Assembly: GCA_949128115.1 (NCBI GenBank)
Contig: OX421962.1
Coordinates: 98,176,836-98,240,835, forward strand
Direction of reading: 5' to 3'
Length of the DNA: 64,000 bases
Source: Anaspis maculata
Lineage: Eukaryota > Arthropoda > Insecta > Coleoptera > Scraptiidae
The first letter of the stretch is position 1. Each line of letters opens with the position of its first letter. Made by a program: the position numbers and the translations under genes. The notes beneath the pieces are model-generated. The model had not been told where the DNA came from and did not search any database. It was given only the letters and a program-made list of their open reading frames with translations. Positions 59,081-64,000 of the stretch are shown piece after piece.

Positions 59081-60154
59081 GCGGGTACGAATCAAATTGG
59101 TGCATTTACGTGGCAGAGGAAAAGCAAGTTTCGCCGAAAGCAACACCTAGTCCGGTTGGTTGCAGCGAGAACTTTTGTTAGGTAAAATCTAGAAAGACTA
59201 CACTTCATGTCAAGTTCTACATTTTGATTTGCTATTGATTCACGAAGGTGACGAATATTACGATCCATTCTGCACTTTTGAAGCTTATGCACGCTACCAA
59301 GAGCTAAATGATGACAAATGCCAAACATCATGACTCAACAGGTTTGTACCAATAACGAATATAATAAATCAAAGCAGAGAGCGACGGGATGGATGTCCCA
59401 GCTGAAAGCCATTTAATGACCATTTAGTGTACTGAATTTCATTAAAGCGCAGTTGCGGTTACTATTTTCCGATTAGGACTTATCCATAAATATGGCCATT
59501 GTTGACTAATATTATATCAAATGCGGGAGTATTGAAAACTAAAAGTTATTAGCATCAGAGCAGTGCAAAATAATTGAAATATAAACTACCTTCCGCTACG
59601 ATTGTATAGAGGTTTGTGTTTTGGTGAAAACATAAATTTAACGTGTTTAGAGCAAGCCATCGGTTTTTGCTCCCAATTAGTAATTCACCCATTTCACCAA
59701 TACCGAATTCCATGGGGCATAACGGGGAACAATTGTTTCTATTTTCAAGTTCTGCTGTATTTTACACTAATGCAATTAGCAGAGGATTTTTCATGAAATG
59801 TGTACTTGCCAAATTTTGCATCGACAAAGAATTGAGTCGGCGGGAGTCGCACTCACCGCCTTAACAAAGGCTGGCTTCAAACTACAAGGTTCTATGTTTA
59901 TGTTATACAAGAAAATTTCGAGACAATGGCGGTTCAGTTTTGGGATGGTGTGATTTGTACAAGAAAACAAAAAATCATTCAACAAAATAAACAATATAAT
60001 TCTATTTGACGTCTCTAAAACTTCCAGAAGCCAAAAATACAAAAGTCGACTAGTCGGAAAGCGCAAAATTGCAACATGGGACTTTGTTGTTGTCCAAGCT
60101 AGCGAAATATCAGTTCCAAGTTACTACGTTTATATGATCGCTTATAGGGTGACT
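59081..60154. other. Non-coding stretch, no recognised feature
   Basis: Frames stay under 95 codons and show no motif; no element ends were found. Confidence 0.35.
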
Positions 60155-60276
60155 GGGTGGTGTGAATTAACGAAAACTTCAACATTGATTTTAGAGGAGT
60201 TGCTAAGCAAGTTTTCCCTAGCAACTCCTCAAAAATCTTAGCCAAAGCTTTTGCTAACTTTTTATTCACACCACCC
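60155..60276. mobile_element. Short hairpin MITE, 122 bp
   Basis: GGGTGGTGTGAATTA at the left is mirrored by TTATTCACACCACCC at the right, with inner GGAGTTGCTAAGCAAG and CCCTAGCAACTCCTC. The arms pair over most of the length. The target duplication is unclear. Confidence 0.7.
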
Positions 60277-60779
60277 GAACTAGTCCCGAACCGGTACATG
60301 TGTATCGGCTCCTAGCACCATTTTATCAGTACTTACAACCGAATCGGTTTCTAAGGCCGGGTCCGAGAACTGGATCTGTATGTTTATAGTTTCCTGTTCG
60401 TTACAAAGGAGTTGTATCCAGTGTAGGCCATTAGAAGAGTTTTCCTGAGCTTTGTTTGGAACAATTGAAAGGTTTCCGTGATGTTTGCTCTCTATATTCC
60501 AAGAAAAACCCTCTACCCACGCTTGATAATGCCAAAGCTGATGACTCAAACTCATAAAACAAACATGAAAATTTAGAAAGGCAGGAAAATTTTTGAATAA
60601 ACCACGCCAGGAGGAGCAGAAGAGAATTGCGTAGGTTAAACTCAATTTGTTGCCGCTAGCCTGGACGCATAACAGAAACTCTAAGCAGAAAACACAGAAC
60701 ACCACACATACATACACAAAGAGAGGATTTTGGTTATTTCAAGCTACACAAACATAAGTCAAAATTAATGTGGGAGAAC
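60277..60779. other. Non-coding stretch, no recognised gene
   Basis: A 145-codon minus-strand frame (60717-60280) has no recognised domain and is probably chance. No repeats were identified. Confidence 0.3.
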
Positions 60780-61240
60780 AAAAGAACTCGTTTATATTTC
60801 AAGAGGATTTCATTGCCGCACCCTTGTTCCACGGAGCTTGTAGGTACAGGTATCATTTGGTAAGTGGTCTGGAGTCCAGGATTAGGAGCAAAAATCCATT
60901 ATTTGCCCGTCGTTCGCGGGGTTCCATTCAGGATTTTCCTTCGATATTGTTTCCGTTCGAATGAAATTTTCAAGAAGTGGGTGCGGGTGGGTGAAGGTAG
61001 TCTTTCCCGTTCACTCCGCGGTTTCTTTCATAATTTCGTTTTCGTTCCGGGGCGGCTCACGAATAATTAATGTTCGCGACGCCGAAGAGCTCGAAAAGCG
61101 GTTAGACTGCAATTTTCCGTGTTTTTCAGCAAAACAAATTCAACTGCATTCGTACGTGACTCCATCCCACTTGATTATTTTCGAATTGTTTTCAGCGTTT
61201 TGCATGCACACATTTTTATTGAAGATGTGAGGATTGCGCG
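60780..61240. other. Low-repeat block, possible regulatory DNA
   Basis: Mixed-GC sequence with three overlapping plus-strand frames (64-89 codons), none with a known motif. Words such as GAATAATTAATG occur at about 61060. It is not repeated in the window. Confidence 0.2.
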
Positions 61241-61310
61241 AAAAAAAAGGAAACCAAGAACATGCAATTCATGATAACAGTTACCTATGTGTTATTTTTC
61301 TTGTATACAG

Positions 61311-62066
61311 ACAGGGTGTTTCAGTGATGATGTTACTTGAATTTTACTTCCCGACTTATCAGCGGCGCTGTTTTCTTATATATAAAGAAATTTATTCAAA
61401 AATTTCGCCTTCTCAACAATTTGAGCTGCTAAAACAAAGGATACTAAACAGAGAGTTGTACAAATACTTTGCAAATTGCCTAATTTCGATCCTACTTAAT
61501 TTGTATCAATCGAGAAAAATAACAGATCTCACCGTTGGACCACTGTGCAATGTACAAAGTTAGTCAATCCTATCAATTTATCGGCACGAATTCATACACT
61601 GTCCGAGTCCGTGGGACATTTGGGCAAATCGGTCAATCGTTCAAAAGTTATAGCATAAAAATACACTCATACACTCATATATTCTCTATCTGTGAAAGGA
61701 AGAAATTCCGGACACGAGTTTTATATAGAGGATGGTCCAACGAAAACGCAACAGTTTTTAGGCATTTCACCTCATTTTTTCTGAAAAGTGCTCGGACAGG
61801 TCGATTTTTATATCGGGAGGGACATCTGAAACGTACATTGGCGAGTTTCTATCTTTAGCCCCCTCAACCCCACCCATCCCAACTTCAAAATTTAAAATGA
61901 CACTACACACCTTGCGATACATCAAATTGTCCTGTCCTGATCTGTCCTAGCTTTTTTCAAAAAAATAAGGTGAAATGCCCAAAAATCTCCCCCCTGTTGT
62001 TTTTGTTGGGCCACCCTGTATCTGTTTTTTATGGGGAATCTATTCTTGAAGTTTGAAACACCCTGT
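61311..62066. mobile_element. ACAGGGTGTTTCA element with a nested copy, 756 bp
   Basis: The left end ACAGGGTGTTTCAGTGATG and the right end, read inverted as ACAGGGTGTTTCAAACTTC, bound the element. Another inverted-repeat unit is nested at 61726-62020. The interior phrase CGGTCAATCGTTCAAAAGTT (about 61630-61650) resembles the GTTATTTTTAAACCGTTCGA phrase near 62220 and other repeat interiors here. A 109-codon frame has no transposase motif. Confidence 0.6.
61726..62020. mobile_element. Nested GGGTGGCCCAAC element, 295 bp
   Basis: The left end GGATGGTCCAACGAAAACGC and the right end, read inverted as ACAGGGTGGCCCAACAAAAA, enclose matched arms with GGCATTTCACCTCATTTTTT and its counterpart. The middle (61795-61920) is an inverted piece of the repeat found at 13332 and 55908. 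So the palindromic repeats at 12.6 and 55.2 kb belong to the same family as these termini. Confidence 0.7.
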
Positions 62067-62359
62067 ATTATCAGATAGACAGTTTTTTTTTCATTAGAGC
62101 AAGCTTTGCAAACAACGTGTTGTGTTGGTATCAATGGTACGATGCTAACTTGATAGGTACTAACGTCTTGACAGCTACTTGGTTAGTTGAAGTTCAATTT
62201 TCAAAATCGGTTTTCTACCGTTATTTTTAAACCGTTCGACCGATTTCAATCAAATCTCAGCCAAAGTTTACTGAAATAAGCCTATCGAACAGTAACAACG
62301 CCTTTCATCAAACATTTTCAGATGCAAAGATGATACTGCGTTACTGGTTTCTGGAAATG

Positions 62360-62615
62360 GTTCCAATTTTTGAATTCTACGTTCAATTTAGAGAAAAAAG
62401 GTTCTCTTGCAAAATTTTGATAAGAGGCTTCACTTTTGAGATATTTGTTCATTTTCGAGACATTTGGGTTTGAATTTGAAACCTCTGGAGCCCCCACTTT
62501 CAAGAGCCTAAAAATTTTGTTTCGTGAAAGCTTGTTCGTCAGCAAAAAATGGTGGTTTATCAAGTTAAAACACCTAGAAAACCTATTTCAGTTGAGGAAT
62601 CATGAATTTTAACTT
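62360..62615. repeat. Diverged fragment related to the 25.5-kb palindrome
   Basis: Shared order of phrases with 25500-25770: GCAAAATTTTGATAAGAGGC / GTAAAATTTTGATTAGAGGC, GATATTTG, CCTAGAAAAC and CAGTTGAGGAATCATGA. The piece has no termini and is probably a relic. Confidence 0.65.
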
Positions 62616-64000
62616 TTTTTGCGACACATCTTGCAATCCATTGCTAACACAAACTTCGAATTTTTGAAAGCTGAATACAAGTATATATGCTTCTTACTCA
62701 CTTCTGAAACACCTGTATGTGCTATGGATGATAATGTGACAGCTGTCACCGTCATCGCGACGTAACGTACTTAAGCACAAGTGGGAATTTTCGAGACAAC
62801 GTAGCGAAAACATGAAAATATGAGTTTCCTTGGAAAAAAATATTGTTTCCGTCAATTGGGGAGATTGTTTCTACTAACTCGTGGCTTTTCACTAATGCCG
62901 TCAGGTTTCAGTGGAAATCTGATGGCCATTGAAAAAATGATGCCCAAGCGCGGCAGTACTCAAGAAATTCGGATGGAAATGCCTACTGCCCAGTGGCCCC
63001 AGTGGGGTTGAGAAAACTTCCTTAGATGGAATCATGGAGTTGAACTGCAGAGGCGAAACGCGCGTGAGTGGACTGCGTTGGAAGATTTCTTCAATGTGAA
63101 ACTTGTCTATTTCCTCGTCTATTTTCTGTACATATTTCTTCATACCTGCTTGCCGTCTGAGTATAAGCTAGAGTGGTAGGTACTTAGTGTTCAGTGACGA
63201 GCATCAGAAGATGGGGCCTCTGGGCATAGAGCATTTTCATTCCATTTTCTTTAGTATCACCGCGCTTGGGCGTCTTTTTTAGCGCACTTCTTCAAACGGG
63301 AAGGCGGTTATGTCTTCGCTTTGTCTGTCCGTTTGTTCGTTCATCCGTCTCTAGACAAAATGATTTTTGCGAAAAATTCCAACCCCAGGGGGAAAGTCAT
63401 GTAGAGAGCGGGTTTATATGTGGTAAAAAAAGCCCAATATATGCAGTTTTTTGCGCTCAAAAAGTATCAAAATATGCGGCAAAAATATTCAAATAAAGCA
63501 ATATATGCGAGTAAATATCTGACATATGTTGCAAAAAAAATTGAAAATTCGAACATTTACATGTAAAACCAACCAACCAACTTTCACCACCAAATTAAAA
63601 GAAATAATAAAAAAACTTGAATTTAATGACCACCTCTGTATAGCCAACTTTGCCTATAGGAAAGACCCAACTAAATTTGACTGAATAATGAGTGTACTTA
63701 TTTTCTAATTTTACGAGACAGGAATAATTATAATATTAATTCATCATCGGCAGGGGGAGGGGGTGGGAGCACAGCTGGCCAGATGTGTAATTTCGATGTC
63801 GATAAAGCCTGAACTGTAATTATTATTGTCACTAATGATATTCAAATGTGGATTTATATATGACATCATCGATAGTCCTGATGCTATGCGGCTTATTTAT
63901 TATAAGCTTCTTTTCGGAAAAATTCGTACCGACTGACTGCAAAAATGTTGCTTGAATGGACGTACAATCACTATAATATTATTTATTATTGACAGTTTTT
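62616..64000. other. Non-coding stretch to the window end
   Basis: No recognised gene. GTCTGTCCGTTTGTTCGTTC-like low complexity lies at about 63320-63350. The word AATATATG and variants recur at 63427-63540, and similar AAATATATGAG words occur at the very start of the window (1-31), which may point to one more dispersed repeat. Confidence 0.35.

Noticed and set aside
60280..60717. 145-codon minus-strand open frame
   Set aside because: No motif, and no splice or promoter context beyond chance.
63320..63350. GTCTGTCCGTTTGTTCGT-like sequence as a meaningful repeat
   Set aside because: Short, degenerate low-complexity sequence of a kind that is common in arthropod DNA.
1..64000. CRISPR array, operon structure or prokaryotic genes
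   Set aside because: No regularly spaced short direct repeats, no dense coding, and no ribosome-binding-site pattern. All mobile elements are of eukaryotic types.

Overview
The window is eukaryotic nuclear DNA, almost certainly from an insect and possibly a hemipteran. It is AT-rich, has no operon-like or dense coding layout, is full of short inverted-repeat transposons, and carries remains of insect-type mobile genes: a BEL/Pao polyprotein, a jockey/CR1-like LINE, and a DUF4817-type Tc1/mariner-like transposase. The frequent TAGGTACC-type words and the many repeats holding an ACAGGGTG box also fit insects. The species cannot be fixed from the sequence alone. No intact host protein-coding gene, rRNA, functional tRNA or CRISPR array was found. 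Almost all open frames are short and look like chance.

The sequence reads as intergenic DNA or the inside of a very long intron. Blocks of low-repeat sequence rich in TAATTA-type homeodomain words (about 1.56-2.33, 8.93-9.66, 14.48-15.42, 26.44-27.12, 34.4-35.3, 39.87-40.77, 46.9-48.8, 51.9-53.7, 58.2-59.1 and 60.8-61.2 kb) alternate with dense transposon clusters. The block at 26.4-27.1 kb carries, on the minus strand, a strong 3' splice signal abutting a strong 5' splice signal with no exon between them, at 26892/26893. That is the form of a recursive splice site, and it suggests the window lies in a long intron of a minus-strand gene.

Mobile DNA, left to right: a SINE-like tRNA head (0.35 kb); a hAT element with perfect 8-bp target duplications (0.94-1.51 kb); a PIF/Harbinger-type element with TAA duplications (4.46-5.34); palindromic or inverted-repeat elements (11.13-11.78, 12.6-13.4); a giant inverted repeat with two further insertions in it (16.0-19.46); a second hAT element (23.56-24.44); a foldback element (24.78-25.33) and another palindrome (25.4-26.2); an inverted-repeat-flanked block with a duplicated, decayed gene fragment (28.6-30.7); a snapback element (30.76-30.93); a LINE (31.2-32.5); a palindrome (32.6-33.66); nested hAT-like elements (36.46-37.54); BEL/Pao remains split by a MITE (41.38-42.37); the second foldback copy (42.78-43.33); a tandem duplication (44.65-45.24); a mariner-type MITE (46.41-46.62); a small MITE (48.85-48.99); nested snapbacks (49.96-50.33); a palindrome (50.57-51.64); transposase remains (54.69-55.19) and more inverted-repeat fragments to 62.6 kb.

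The clearest conclusions rest on target-site duplications and matched termini read directly from the sequence. The most unusual items are the recursive splice-site candidate, the repeated design of palindromes whose mirror symmetry runs outside their ACAGGGTG boxes, and the inverted-repeat block with an unidentified duplicated gene fragment.
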